A DNA stretch of 42,142 nt from an uncultured Bacteroidales bacterium (GTDB lineage Bacteria > Bacteroidota > Bacteroidia > Bacteroidales > Paludibacteraceae). The stretch is taken from contig CACZVM010000015.1 in the NCBI GenBank assembly GCA_902784585.1, positions 1 to 42,142 on the forward strand, written 5' to 3'. The stretch's first letter is position 1. Each line of letters opens with the position of its first letter. The translations under genes and the position numbers were made by a program. Positions 22,999 through 30,839 of the stretch are shown in pieces. Below the pieces are notes generated by a model. It was not told the DNA's origin. It saw only the letters and a list, made by a program, of their open reading frames with translations, and searched no databases.

Positions 22999-24378
22999 AT
23001 GAAACCCAAAGAGATCATAGTGTTTGCGGCCTTGACGCTGCTGGCGATGGTGCCTAACCTGCTGGTGGTCTGTCTGGCCGGCGACGTAGCTACTGCGGGT
23101 CAGCGGTTGGTCTATCTGCTGGCTACACTGGCGCTATACGGCTGCGCAATGTTTCTCGTACACAGGCGCGCGTACCTATATATTATATCGCTGGGATTTC
23201 CGTTTTCGTTTTTTGAGTTGATACACCTGTTCACCCGTGGCACGACCACCACGGTGCTCTCTGTCTATACCTGGATTAAGACGGCTCCGGAGGAGCTGGA
23301 GGCCATCTATCGGCCGTACGGCTGGCTGGTGGCAGCGGGCATCGCCGTATGGATCGGCTACTACGTACTGGCTCATTACTTCGTGGAGCGTGAGTACCTG
23401 GTACGTCTCCGCTGGCGCGTGCCGCTCTTTGCCGGCCTGGCGTGTCTGGCACTGCTGCTACCCGTCTATGTGTGTCCCACCAGCGTACTGCATCGTTACC
23501 AGCAGCTGGCACGCATGGCTCTCCGCATCGAACGGAAGCAGGCGGTGCGCCAGCAGTTCAGCTACGGCGTGACGCCTAACGGCAGCAAAGCCGAAGAGAC
23601 GCTGATCGTGGTGATAGGAGAGACATCCTTCGACGACTGGCAGTCGCTGGGAATGCGCGACACGCTGCTGACGGTTTTTGAGCAAGCCTATACCCTCTGT
23701 CCGTCGCGCGGCATAGGCGTACCGATGACGCTGACGCGTGCCGGTGCGGAGCATACGGCACCTTTCTACGACGAGCCATCGGTGATCCGAGCGTTCCACG
23801 AGGCGGGTTACTACTGCGCATGGCTGAGCAACTACGGCTACCACGACCACCTGCTGATGCGGATGGCGGACGAGTGCCGCTACATGAGTTACCAACCGGA
23901 CCAACCCGACACGGCGCTGCTCGTACCCTACCGCGAGGCGATGGCCCAACCGGCACAACGCCATCTATGCGTGCTGGTGACGCAGGGCGGACATGACTCA
24001 GCGTCGCTCCGGCAGACGCCTACCCTGCTGCGACAACTGACCGACTCGCTGCGCACGGTACACCAACCGGCCATGCTGGTGTATATAGGCCACCCCACGA
24101 TCCGCCTGACGGACGGACGGCAGGAGATGCACGGCGTAGTAGCCCTCTGGGCCAATGCCAACTACCGTTACCGTCAACGGGCGATGCTACGCGTGCTGGC
24201 GACGCAGAAGAAACAGCCCGTGTCGATGGAGACACTCTTTCACTCGCTGCTCTTCTGGAGCGGCATCGACTGTGCGCTGCGCGACAACAGCCTGTGTCTG
24301 GGCCATACACAATACGAGGCAGCAGATACGCTCCGCTACCTCGATGAGAACCTGCATGTACAGGACCTGATTCCCTAA
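22999..24378 (+). CDS. EptA-like membrane phosphoethanolamine transferase homologue, degenerate active site
   Basis: A 459-aa protein with about five membrane helices (5-28, 35-53, 57-78, 107-128, 141-160) and a C-terminal sulfatase-fold domain beginning TLIVVIGETSFDDW (203-214), the layout of lipid A phosphoethanolamine transferases. Glu208 of IGE fits a metal ligand and GIGVPMTLTRAG (239-250) may hold the nucleophile Thr. The family's later SDHG metal motif, however, is replaced by YIGHPT (362-367), lacking the Asp. It is also shorter than the usual 500-550 aa. It may be a divergent transferase or a non-catalytic paralogue. It starts 8 nt after ldcA. Confidence 0.65.
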   Translation: MKPKEIIVFAALTLLAMVPNLLVVCLAGDVATAGQRLVYLLATLALYGCAMFLVHRRAYLYIISLGFPFSFFELIHLFTRGTTTTVLSVYTWIKTAPEELEAIYRPYGWLVAAGIAVWIGYYVLAHYFVEREYLVRLRWRVPLFAGLACLALLLPVYVCPTSVLHRYQQLARMALRIERKQAVRQQFSYGVTPNGSKAEETLIVVIGETSFDDWQSLGMRDTLLTVFEQAYTLCPSRGIGVPMTLTRAGAEHTAPFYDEPSVIRAFHEAGYYCAWLSNYGYHDHLLMRMADECRYMSYQPDQPDTALLVPYREAMAQPAQRHLCVLVTQGGHDSASLRQTPTLLRQLTDSLRTVHQPAMLVYIGHPTIRLTDGRQEMHGVVALWANANYRYRQRAMLRVLATQKKQPVSMETLFHSLLFWSGIDCALRDNSLCLGHTQYEAADTLRYLDENLHVQDLIP

Positions 24379-24386
24379 GAACCGAT

Positions 24387-25118
24387 TTATCGGATATCCA
24401 TTCGACCGTCCACCACCGCGTGGATGGTGTCGTGCTGCTGCACGGCCTGCAGATACAGGTCGCGGATGATGCAGTCGCTCCGCCAGCAGTCGGTGTAGCG
24501 CGTGAGGGCGTCCATATGGTCGGCTCCGCCGGATAGATAGTCGCTGGTGGCTACGGTATAGGTGGCATCGGGCTGTACGTCCTTGCCTCCGATGGTCACG
24601 CGGCCCAGCTTACCGTTAACGGCTGTCATCCGCAGTCCGGCCACACCCTGCGGGCCGCAGTCGACGAACGACTGACACAGGTCGAGAATGTCGCGTCCGC
24701 TGAGGGTCAGAACAACCAGCATGTTGTCGAACGGCATCAGTTCGAATACATCACCGCGGGTGATGGGTCCGGCAGCCCATTCGCAACGCATACCGCCCAT
24801 GTTGACCACCGCTATATCGACGGGTTTGGGGCACACGCGGCGTGCAGCCTCGAGCAAGGCATCGCACGACCAGTTGAGCATCGGACACTCGGGCGACGCT
24901 ACACACATCCGTTCGGGCGTGTAGCCGATCCGGACATTCATCTCGCGGTTGAGCGCTTCGCGTGTAGGCTCGAGTGCCTGCAGATAGGCCTGATCCTCTA
25001 TGGGGTCAAGCGACGCATTGATAGCGAAGGTGCGTGATTCCACTCCGGTGATACGAACCTGCCGATGGCAGGCCACGAGGCTCGTCAGTGCGAGCAGGAT
25101 AAAGAGATAATTGCGCAT
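24387..25118 (-). CDS. Lipoprotein with a stand-alone 5'-nucleotidase C-terminal domain
   Basis: A 243-aa lipoprotein (signal with lipobox LVAC, Cys17) containing only the substrate-binding C-terminal domain of UshA-type 5'-nucleotidases: VNMGGMR (the adenine/ribose contact region), MPFDNMLVVLTLSG, and GLRMTAVNGKLGRVTIGGKD, ending with YTVATSDYLSGGADHM. The N-terminal metallophosphoesterase domain is absent. Bacteroidetes often encode the two domains as separate adjacent genes, but no phosphoesterase is next to this one. Alone it would bind nucleotide rather than hydrolyse it, unless the partner is elsewhere. It follows the C69 dipeptidase by 23 nt. Confidence 0.82.
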   Translation of the reverse strand: MRNYLFILLALTSLVACHRQVRITGVESRTFAINASLDPIEDQAYLQALEPTREALNREMNVRIGYTPERMCVASPECPMLNWSCDALLEAARRVCPKPVDIAVVNMGGMRCEWAAGPITRGDVFELMPFDNMLVVLTLSGRDILDLCQSFVDCGPQGVAGLRMTAVNGKLGRVTIGGKDVQPDATYTVATSDYLSGGADHMDALTRYTDCWRSDCIIRDLYLQAVQQHDTIHAVVDGRMDIR

Positions 25119-25141
25119 ATGAGGCAGGTATTAGATGATTC

Positions 25142-26938
25142 TTATTCGTGAGTGACCTCGGGTGCTACCATCCTGAGGAAAGGCTCCGGCAAGGGCAGAC
25201 GGTGGGGGCTGACGGAGTGGCCGTGACGATTGCGGACGAACTGTCCGTTCTCCTCCTTGCGTTCCTGTCCATCGAGGAACTTGGTCATCAGGTAGATGGC
25301 GAGGCGTTGCCAGTCGGCCACGAGGTTGTCGGCCTGCGAGCAACTGTAGTTGGTCAGGAAGGCGCGTGCCTCGGCCTCGTTGAGCTGAGCCGCCTGCGCG
25401 TCCACACCGGCTATCTGGCTGTTGAACTTATCGTCCCAGGTCTGCTGCATCTCGCGGATGTGGGGATACATACGGCTGTATTTGGTGTAGGCCCAATTGG
25501 CAACTATATTGAAGGTCCACCAGGCGCTGGTGGGCGAGAAGGTATAGCTGTCGCCGTTGCCTTCGGCAAAGCACTCGGGCACATGGTTGATGCAGCTGTA
25601 CATAGGCACGTAGCAGCTGCATGCCGCATCGTCGACGCCGAACCAGAAGATGCCGTAGGGACTATCGCTGCGCATCTGGGAGACGAACGACCAGGCCGTC
25701 TGCTGGGTGGCCGTCGGACGCTCATACCAGTATTGCAGCGTATCCGCTGCGCCGTTTGAAGAAGTTTGCGCTTCGCTGTTTGGGACTGTGTCCTGGTTTG
25801 AAAGTTTGAAGCCCAAGCCTCCGTAGCGGAGTTTGCTATTCCAAGGACCGGCAGCGGTGCCCCGGGTGATATCGAGCGGCGTGCCTTGGTATTCATCGCG
25901 CATACACTCCTTGATGTCCTGCACGCTCACTTTGCGGTTCGGGATTATCCACAGGGGCATCGGTTCCCCTGCAGGGAACATTGATGATTGGTGATTGGTG
26001 ATTGGTGATTTTTTTTGATTTTCTAAGAAAATCTTTCCTGTAGCATAGTCGAAATACCGGTCCATCTCGCTTGAGAAATGACGGAAGAACGACCATACGC
26101 GTGCCTCGCAGACGAAGAGTCCGCTGAAGTCGAAGGGGCAGTAGGCTGCCTGGTAGTTGAAGTCTGCGTCCTTGCCGGAGAAATAACCTTTTTCGCGGGC
26201 AAAGCGGATGAGGTCGCGGTCCCACATCCAGTCGCCGTGGCAGACGCAGCCGAGGCGTTTCTGCAGTGCCTTCTGCTCCTTGGTCAGACGGGAATGTCCC
26301 TGCGGGAGGGTGGTGATACGTGCCTGGTTGGCATGGGCGGAGATAGCATCGTCGGGTATGCGGACGGCCACCCAGTTAGCACCTTTCTGTCCGGGGCCCT
26401 TGCCGATGAGGTCCATCAGCCATACCTCGTTGGGGTCGCCTATGGAGAAGGACTCACCCTCGCTGGCATAACCGTATTCGTTGACGAGTGTGATCATCCA
26501 TTCGAGTGCTTCGCGGGCCGTCTTGGAGCGCTCCAGGGCGATATAGATCAGCGAGCCGTAGTCGATGCCGACGGTGTCCCATAGCGCCTCGCGACCGCCC
26601 CAGGTGGTCTCGCCTATAGTGACCTGATGCTCGTTGGTGTTGCCCACCACCGAATAGGTATGCGCCACCTGCGGGATGCTACCCTGCGGACGACCGGTGT
26701 CCCAGTCGCTCACCTCGCGCATCGCGCCCTCCGGCCAGTCCTGCGCAGGACTGAAATGCAGAAAACCGTACATGCCGTAGGAGTCGGCGGCATAGGAGAT
26801 GATGGTGCTACCGTCTGCGGATGCCTGCTTGCCGACGATGAAGTTGGTGCAAGCCCGGAGAGGTGACAGATGACAGATGAAAGGCGAGAGGAGGAGTAGC
26901 AGGGCCGCTACTATCTTCGCCGATAGATGCTTTTTCAT
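25142..26938 (-). CDS. C69-family dipeptidase (PepD-like)
   Basis: An N-terminal-nucleophile dipeptidase. After a signal peptide the mature protein starts at Cys30 in RACTNFIVGK, the autocatalytic nucleophile, followed by ADGSTI. EVWLMDLIGKGPGQKGANW and the ADSYGMYG region are also family-typical. The 598 aa is normal for Bacteroidales members. Two repeat arrays are inside the gene: CATCTGT heptamers (26862-26885) encode part of the signal peptide (FICHLSPL), and a GATTGGT array (25982-26012) encodes SPITNHQSS in the middle. It overlaps glycogen synthase by ATGA. Confidence 0.9.
   Translation of the reverse strand: MKKHLSAKIVAALLLLLSPFICHLSPLRACTNFIVGKQASADGSTIISYAADSYGMYGFLHFSPAQDWPEGAMREVSDWDTGRPQGSIPQVAHTYSVVGNTNEHQVTIGETTWGGREALWDTVGIDYGSLIYIALERSKTAREALEWMITLVNEYGYASEGESFSIGDPNEVWLMDLIGKGPGQKGANWVAVRIPDDAISAHANQARITTLPQGHSRLTKEQKALQKRLGCVCHGDWMWDRDLIRFAREKGYFSGKDADFNYQAAYCPFDFSGLFVCEARVWSFFRHFSSEMDRYFDYATGKIFLENQKKSPITNHQSSMFPAGEPMPLWIIPNRKVSVQDIKECMRDEYQGTPLDITRGTAAGPWNSKLRYGGLGFKLSNQDTVPNSEAQTSSNGAADTLQYWYERPTATQQTAWSFVSQMRSDSPYGIFWFGVDDAACSCYVPMYSCINHVPECFAEGNGDSYTFSPTSAWWTFNIVANWAYTKYSRMYPHIREMQQTWDDKFNSQIAGVDAQAAQLNEAEARAFLTNYSCSQADNLVADWQRLAIYLMTKFLDGQERKEENGQFVRNRHGHSVSPHRLPLPEPFLRMVAPEVTHE
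25982..26012. repeat. In-frame GATTGGT array inside the C69 dipeptidase
   Basis: Four 7-nt units; minus-strand translation gives SPITNHQ. Confidence 0.8.
26862..26885. repeat. ACAGATG array in the C69 signal peptide
   Basis: Units GTGACAG/ATGACAG/ATGA on the + strand, encoding part of the hydrophobic/cleavage region of the signal peptide (ICHLSPL) on the minus strand. Confidence 0.55.
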
Positions 26939-28440
26939 TTCTTATTGCGTTTTTTAGCGTGAGTAAGAGCTATGTCGTAAGCCTTGCGGTAGTAGCGGAA
27001 GAAATGCTTCCAGTCGGCCTTCTTGGCCAGGGCGCCAGCCTCCTGACGCGCACGGGCCTTGTCTTCTTTGGACAACCTATCGTAGCGCAGCAGGGCGTCG
27101 GCGATTTGCTCGGCCACCTCATCGAAATTGGAGTCGTTACGCTCGATGACATTGACGCCGTAGTGCTCTTTCTGCTGAGCGGCCCACGCACCGAAGCCCG
27201 CCAGCGAAGTGGTGATAGTAGGCACATGGAAGGCGCAGCTCTCCAGCGGCGTGTAGCCCCAGGGTTCGTAGTAGGACGGGAAGACCGTGACATCCATACC
27301 GATGAGCAGGTCGTAATAGGTCATGCCGAAGAGTGGATCGTGTCCGTCCAGATAGTACGGCACGAAGACGGCACTCACCTTTCCCTTGCGCGAAGGAGCG
27401 CGGTCGAGATAAGGGATCATGACGAAGGCCACCACCTCGCGTTCCTGCTGGGTGCTATGGTAGATCTTCTGCGCCAGCTTGTCCAGCGCATAGGCGAACA
27501 CGTCGATACCTTTGTTCTTTCGCTCATAGCGGCCGGAGATAGCGATGAGCAGTGCGTTCTCGGGCACCACTCCTCCCAGTTGCTGTCCGGCTACGCGGCG
27601 GAGTGCCTCGCGCGCCGACTTGCGCTTGCTATCGAAATCCTTTGCCTTGGGCACAAAAGTGGGTTCAAACCCGTTGGGCGTGACGATATCCACCTCCTTG
27701 TCGAGCAGCTGCTTGCACTCGCGGGCGGTGATGTCGCTGACGGTAGTGAAGCAGTCGGCCCAGTGGGCAGCCTGTTTCTCTACGGAGTGCTTGCTGACCA
27801 TGTTGAGTTCGCCCGCCATCTGATCGCCGTTGAAGCCCCGGAAGCAGTCGTAGAGCGGTTTGCCGTTGCCGGCGATGGAACGACCGATACCCGTGGCGTG
27901 GGTGGTGAAGAGCGTGGCTATTTCGGGGCAGTGGTCACGCAGATAGAAGATGGAGAAAGCCGTCTGCCACTCGTTGGCATGCATACAGATGCTGCCCTTC
28001 GGCAGGAAATGTGCGAGGCTCTCCATCACCATACCGGCGGCATAGCCGAACAGACACGACTCGTCGTAGTCGCCGTAGGCGGCATGACTCTGCACTTGGA
28101 ACATGCTCCATGCCCAGGCGTATATCTGGTTCTTGCGCGGCCAGAGACTGTCGAACTTCAGGAGTATGGCGATAGGTTCGCCCGGCACCATCCAACGGCC
28201 TATCCGGATAGGGATGTCCAATGAGCAATTACCAATAGCCAATGACCAATCTTTCAGGAGCGATTTATCCTCCTTAAAGTAGATATCACTATGGTCGCCG
28301 AAGTCGGGACCGAAGAAAAAGACCTTGTCGGGATGCTCCTTCTGCATCGAAGCCGCGCGCGTACTCAGTACGGCATAGATGCCGCCGACGCGGTTACAGA
28401 CCTCCCAACTGGTCTCGAAGATATAATCCGGTGTATTCAT
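26935..28440 (-). CDS. Glycogen synthase, GT3 (eukaryote-type) family
   Basis: A glycosyltransferase building alpha-1,4-glucan from a nucleotide-glucose. The 501 aa begin with FETSWEVCNRVGGIYAVLSTRA, the GT3 donor-loop Lys replaced by Arg/Val-Gly-Gly as in other Bacteroidales members. THATGIGRSIAGNG, FTTVSDITARE, VTPNGFEP, ISGRYERKNKGIDVF and the acceptor/donor motif FPSYYEPWGYTPLES follow; all are typical of the Bacteroides glycogen synthase rather than GlgA. A heptamer array at 28217-28252 encodes WSLAIGNCSLDI at about residues 64-76. ATGA overlaps at both ends couple it to the PKD lipoprotein and the dipeptidase. Confidence 0.9.
   Translation of the reverse strand: MNTPDYIFETSWEVCNRVGGIYAVLSTRAASMQKEHPDKVFFFGPDFGDHSDIYFKEDKSLLKDWSLAIGNCSLDIPIRIGRWMVPGEPIAILLKFDSLWPRKNQIYAWAWSMFQVQSHAAYGDYDESCLFGYAAGMVMESLAHFLPKGSICMHANEWQTAFSIFYLRDHCPEIATLFTTHATGIGRSIAGNGKPLYDCFRGFNGDQMAGELNMVSKHSVEKQAAHWADCFTTVSDITARECKQLLDKEVDIVTPNGFEPTFVPKAKDFDSKRKSAREALRRVAGQQLGGVVPENALLIAISGRYERKNKGIDVFAYALDKLAQKIYHSTQQEREVVAFVMIPYLDRAPSRKGKVSAVFVPYYLDGHDPLFGMTYYDLLIGMDVTVFPSYYEPWGYTPLESCAFHVPTITTSLAGFGAWAAQQKEHYGVNVIERNDSNFDEVAEQIADALLRYDRLSKEDKARARQEAGALAKKADWKHFFRYYRKAYDIALTHAKKRNKK
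28217..28252. repeat. In-frame CAATTACC/CCAATGA array inside glycogen synthase
   Basis: Degenerate 7-8-nt units of the CCAATGAC family, encoding DWSLAIGNCSL on the minus strand. Confidence 0.65.
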
Positions 28441-29480
28441 TTTTTCTCGGCATCTGCCGCCATTTTTTGTACATTACTCATGGTATTCAGTCGTATAGGC
28501 ACCGTGACAAAACGGTTGTTGTCGGCCGTGACAAGGGGCATATACCATACGCCGTCGGCATTGGCCCAGTAGATACGTTCGTCTGTCTGCACGTCAAGCG
28601 TCATCGCCGCACATTCGGCCTCGTCTATCTGCACGCGGTAGGACCCGTCGAGATTAGCCACCCAGAGTCCGTCGGCTCGGTAATAGAGTTTGCGGTTGGC
28701 GATGTGGAAGCCCTGAATACCCGGGAAGATCTCCGCCAGGGCGGGCAGCGTGAACGTGCTGTCGTTGTAGCGCTGCAGCGTGTCCTGCTCGGCATCCAGC
28801 AGCGGATCAGCCGCAGCCAACTGTTTCGGGTCGGTCGCACGATCGCCGAAGATACGCTGGCGGTAGTCGGACTCACTCGTTCGCATCAGCACGGAGTTGG
28901 CAGGACGATCGCTGACATCGAAATACTTCGGCACATAGATCGTGTCGTCGTCCATGATGACACGCAGGCCGACGCCGGCATCGTAGAGGTCGCGCGTGAA
29001 GTAGAGATGCAGCTGCGTACCGGTCAGCACGGTATCGGTGATCACTGCGTAGGGCGGCTGCTGGGCATCGGCAAGGGGCAGATACCAGAGGTACTCCACC
29101 GGATGGTTGTAGGGGTTATAGACCTGCGCGGTGAAGGTGTAGTCCTTGTAGACCGTGAACGCGGTGTCGCTGGCTACAAATGTCGGCACGGTGTCGTACA
29201 CCGTAATCTCCTTGGACGCGGTCCATGCCGAACGGCCGTCCACGCGAAGCGTCACCGTGAACGTACCGGGTTTCTTGTAGATGTGCGACGGCGAACGCAG
29301 CGTGGAGCTGGTTCCGTCACCGAAGGTCCAAGCCCAGTCCTCGCCCGAGGTGCTGAGGTTGGAGAACGTAACGGCTTCCCCTGCACGCGGTTCTGCCGGC
29401 GAATAGACGAAGTTGACGTCATTCTGCTTGCAGGCCACCAGAGCGCAGCAAGCCATCAATAATATGTAGATTCTTCTCAT
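28437..29480 (-). CDS. PKD-domain lipoprotein
   Basis: A 347-aa predicted outer lipoprotein with lipobox LVAC near residue 16, followed by one PKD domain (PRAGEAVTFSNLSTSGEDWAW, then FGDGT and PGTFTVTLRV). A C-terminal part reads like repeated short beta-blades (LYYRADGLWVANLDGSY, RIYWANADGVWYM). The start at 29480 gives the lipoprotein signal MRRIYILLMACCALVAC; five upstream codons are dropped. The gene begins inside miaA (62-nt overlap) and its stop overlaps the glycogen synthase start. A surface carbohydrate- or protein-binding role is plausible but not shown. Confidence 0.82.
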   Translation of the reverse strand: MRRIYILLMACCALVACKQNDVNFVYSPAEPRAGEAVTFSNLSTSGEDWAWTFGDGTSSTLRSPSHIYKKPGTFTVTLRVDGRSAWTASKEITVYDTVPTFVASDTAFTVYKDYTFTAQVYNPYNHPVEYLWYLPLADAQQPPYAVITDTVLTGTQLHLYFTRDLYDAGVGLRVIMDDDTIYVPKYFDVSDRPANSVLMRTSESDYRQRIFGDRATDPKQLAAADPLLDAEQDTLQRYNDSTFTLPALAEIFPGIQGFHIANRKLYYRADGLWVANLDGSYRVQIDEAECAAMTLDVQTDERIYWANADGVWYMPLVTADNNRFVTVPIRLNTMSNVQKMAADAEKK

Positions 29481-30393
29481 ATGCTTCTCTTGCATCCAGC
29501 CAGTGGATGTCCGGGTCGCGCCGGAGCCAAGTCTGTTGCCGCTTGGCGTAATGACGCGTGTTCTGTTGTATCATCTCGATGGCCCGCGGGAGATCGCAGG
29601 TGCCATCCAGGTAGGCGAACAACTCCTTGTAGCCCACCGTCTGCAGACTGTTGAGCCGGCGCTCAGGATAGACGCGTCGGGCCTCGTCGAGGAAGCCGTC
29701 GTCCATCATCTGCACCACGCGGCGGTTGATGCGTTCGTATAGTTCTTCTCGCGGACGGTCGAGTCCGATCTTCAGGATGCGGAATGGCCGGAGTGATGAT
29801 TGGTCATTGGTGATTGGTGATTGGTCATTGGTTATTGGTGATTGCTTCGTCAGCAATGACGAGTACGGCTTGCCGGTGGTGAGGCTCAGCTCGACGCAGT
29901 GCCTGAGTCGTGCGGGGTTCATCTGATCGACGATGGTCCAGTAGTCCGGGTCGAGGCGTTGCACCTCCTGCTGCAGCCATGCTATGCCTCCCTCTTCATA
30001 TCCGCGTTGCACGTCCGCGCGTATGGCGGCGGGCACTGCAGGCAGGTCATCCAGTCCGTGGCACACGGCATCGGCATAGAGCATCGAACCGCCGGAGAGG
30101 ATGAGCACGTCGTGCTCCCTGAAGAGCTTGTCGAGCAAAGCCAGTGCATCGCGTTCGTACTGACCCGCGCTATAGTCCTCTGTCAGGTCAAGCGTGCCCA
30201 CAAAATAATGGCGCACGCGTGCCTGTTCGGCCGCTGTAGGTGCGGCTGTACCGATGGGGATGTCGCGGTAGAGTTGTCGGCTGTCGCAGTTGAGGATCGG
30301 ACAACCATAGTGCTCCGCCACACGCAGCGCCAGTTCCGTCTTCCCAACCCCCGTTGGGCCAGCGATTAAAACCAGAGTTTTAATATTGGTCAT
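29419..30393 (-). CDS. miaA: tRNA dimethylallyltransferase
   Basis: Adds the dimethylallyl group to A37 of UNN-decoding tRNAs. The 324 aa show Walker A GPTGVGKT (12-19), DSRQLYRDIPIGTAAP, SGGSMLYADAV, NPARLRHCVEL, IGLDRPREELYERIN and YAKRQQTWLRRD. Residues 183-200 (KQSPITNDQSPITNDQSS) are a heptapeptide repeat encoded by a GATTGGT array (29793-29852), placed between GKPYSS and the RPFRILKIGL strand, where the family is normally short. The start codon itself lies in another array (30389-30418). The C-terminal ~25 residues overlap the next gene. Confidence 0.92.
   Translation of the reverse strand: MTNIKTLVLIAGPTGVGKTELALRVAEHYGCPILNCDSRQLYRDIPIGTAAPTAAEQARVRHYFVGTLDLTEDYSAGQYERDALALLDKLFREHDVLILSGGSMLYADAVCHGLDDLPAVPAAIRADVQRGYEEGGIAWLQQEVQRLDPDYWTIVDQMNPARLRHCVELSLTTGKPYSSLLTKQSPITNDQSPITNDQSSLRPFRILKIGLDRPREELYERINRRVVQMMDDGFLDEARRVYPERRLNSLQTVGYKELFAYLDGTCDLPRAIEMIQQNTRHYAKRQQTWLRRDPDIHWLDAREAYEKNLHIIDGLLRSGGLQAE
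29793..29852. repeat. In-frame GATTGGT array inside miaA
   Basis: About eight 7-nt units of GATTGGT/CATTGGT/TATTGGT. It encodes SPITNDQ twice (21-nt super-period). Confidence 0.87.
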
Positions 30394-30418
30394 TGGTTAT
30401 TGGTCATTGGTCATTGAT
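30389..30418. repeat. CATTGGT array spanning the S23-protein stop and the miaA start
   Basis: Four units of CATTGGT/TATTGGT. Read on the minus strand, they give the last codons and stop of the four-helix gene (SMTNDQ-stop) and then the ATG ACC AAT start of miaA. Confidence 0.87.
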
Positions 30419-30762
30419 AATTTAGCCGTGCGGATGCTTGCTGTTATAATTCTATACAATTCATTTACGTCAGCCAGCAACTCTTCGTATTTTTCCAAAG
30501 AGATTAGTTCCGATCCATATAAAACTTTCAACCAATAGATTGTTTCATTAGCTTCTTTTTGTGCGATTCCGAGTTTATGAACGAAATCTGCTTTACTTTC
30601 AGCATCACAGGCCTCGCTGTAGTTAGCACCTATACTCGTTCCACACCGTTGAAGTTGATCGGAATTATTATATTCATGTTGAGTATTACAAAGATAACTT
30701 CTCAGTTTGTTAATTTTAACTGAAAACTGAATACACTTATCCGTAATTAACTCTCTATTCAT
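30397..30762 (-). CDS. Four-helix-bundle protein (23S rRNA intervening-sequence/S23 type)
   Basis: A 121-aa helical protein. It has the S23 signature CGTSIGANYSEACDAES, then FVHKLGIAQKEANETIYWLK, and LISLEKYEELLADVNELYRIITASIRTA. In the best-studied cases these genes lie inside rRNA insertions, but free copies are common in Bacteroidetes. The molecular role is not known. The start at 30762 (MNRELITDK) is preferred over one six codons earlier that lies in the repeat. The last seven residues are encoded by the CATTGGT array, and its stop is only 4 nt from the miaA start. Codon use is more AT-rich than its neighbours, suggesting later arrival. Confidence 0.88.
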   Translation of the reverse strand: MNRELITDKCIQFSVKINKLRSYLCNTQHEYNNSDQLQRCGTSIGANYSEACDAESKADFVHKLGIAQKEANETIYWLKVLYGSELISLEKYEELLADVNELYRIITASIRTAKLSMTNDQ

Positions 30763-30764
30763 AC

Positions 30765-30817
30765 AATTAACAATCACCAATCACCAATCACCAATCACCA
30801 ATTACCAATCACCAATT
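30765..30817. repeat. CAATCAC array upstream of the four-helix gene
   Basis: Seven or more units of CCAATCA/CCAATTA with a 7-nt period, the cleanest array in the window. Confidence 0.88.
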
Positions 30818-30839
30818 GTTCTGACGTGCACGTCAGAAC
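30818..30839. terminator. 22-nt perfect palindrome after the pRiA4b-like gene
   Basis: GTTCTGACGTG/CACGTCAGAAC, fully self-complementary with no loop, overlapping the stop codon of the upstream gene (minus strand). It could end transcription or be a protein-binding or repeat-derived palindrome. No T tract follows. Confidence 0.5.

Noticed and set aside
26959-28224. 421-codon open frame antisense to glycogen synthase
   Set aside because: Shadow of a well-supported GT3 gene; no signal, start context or motif.
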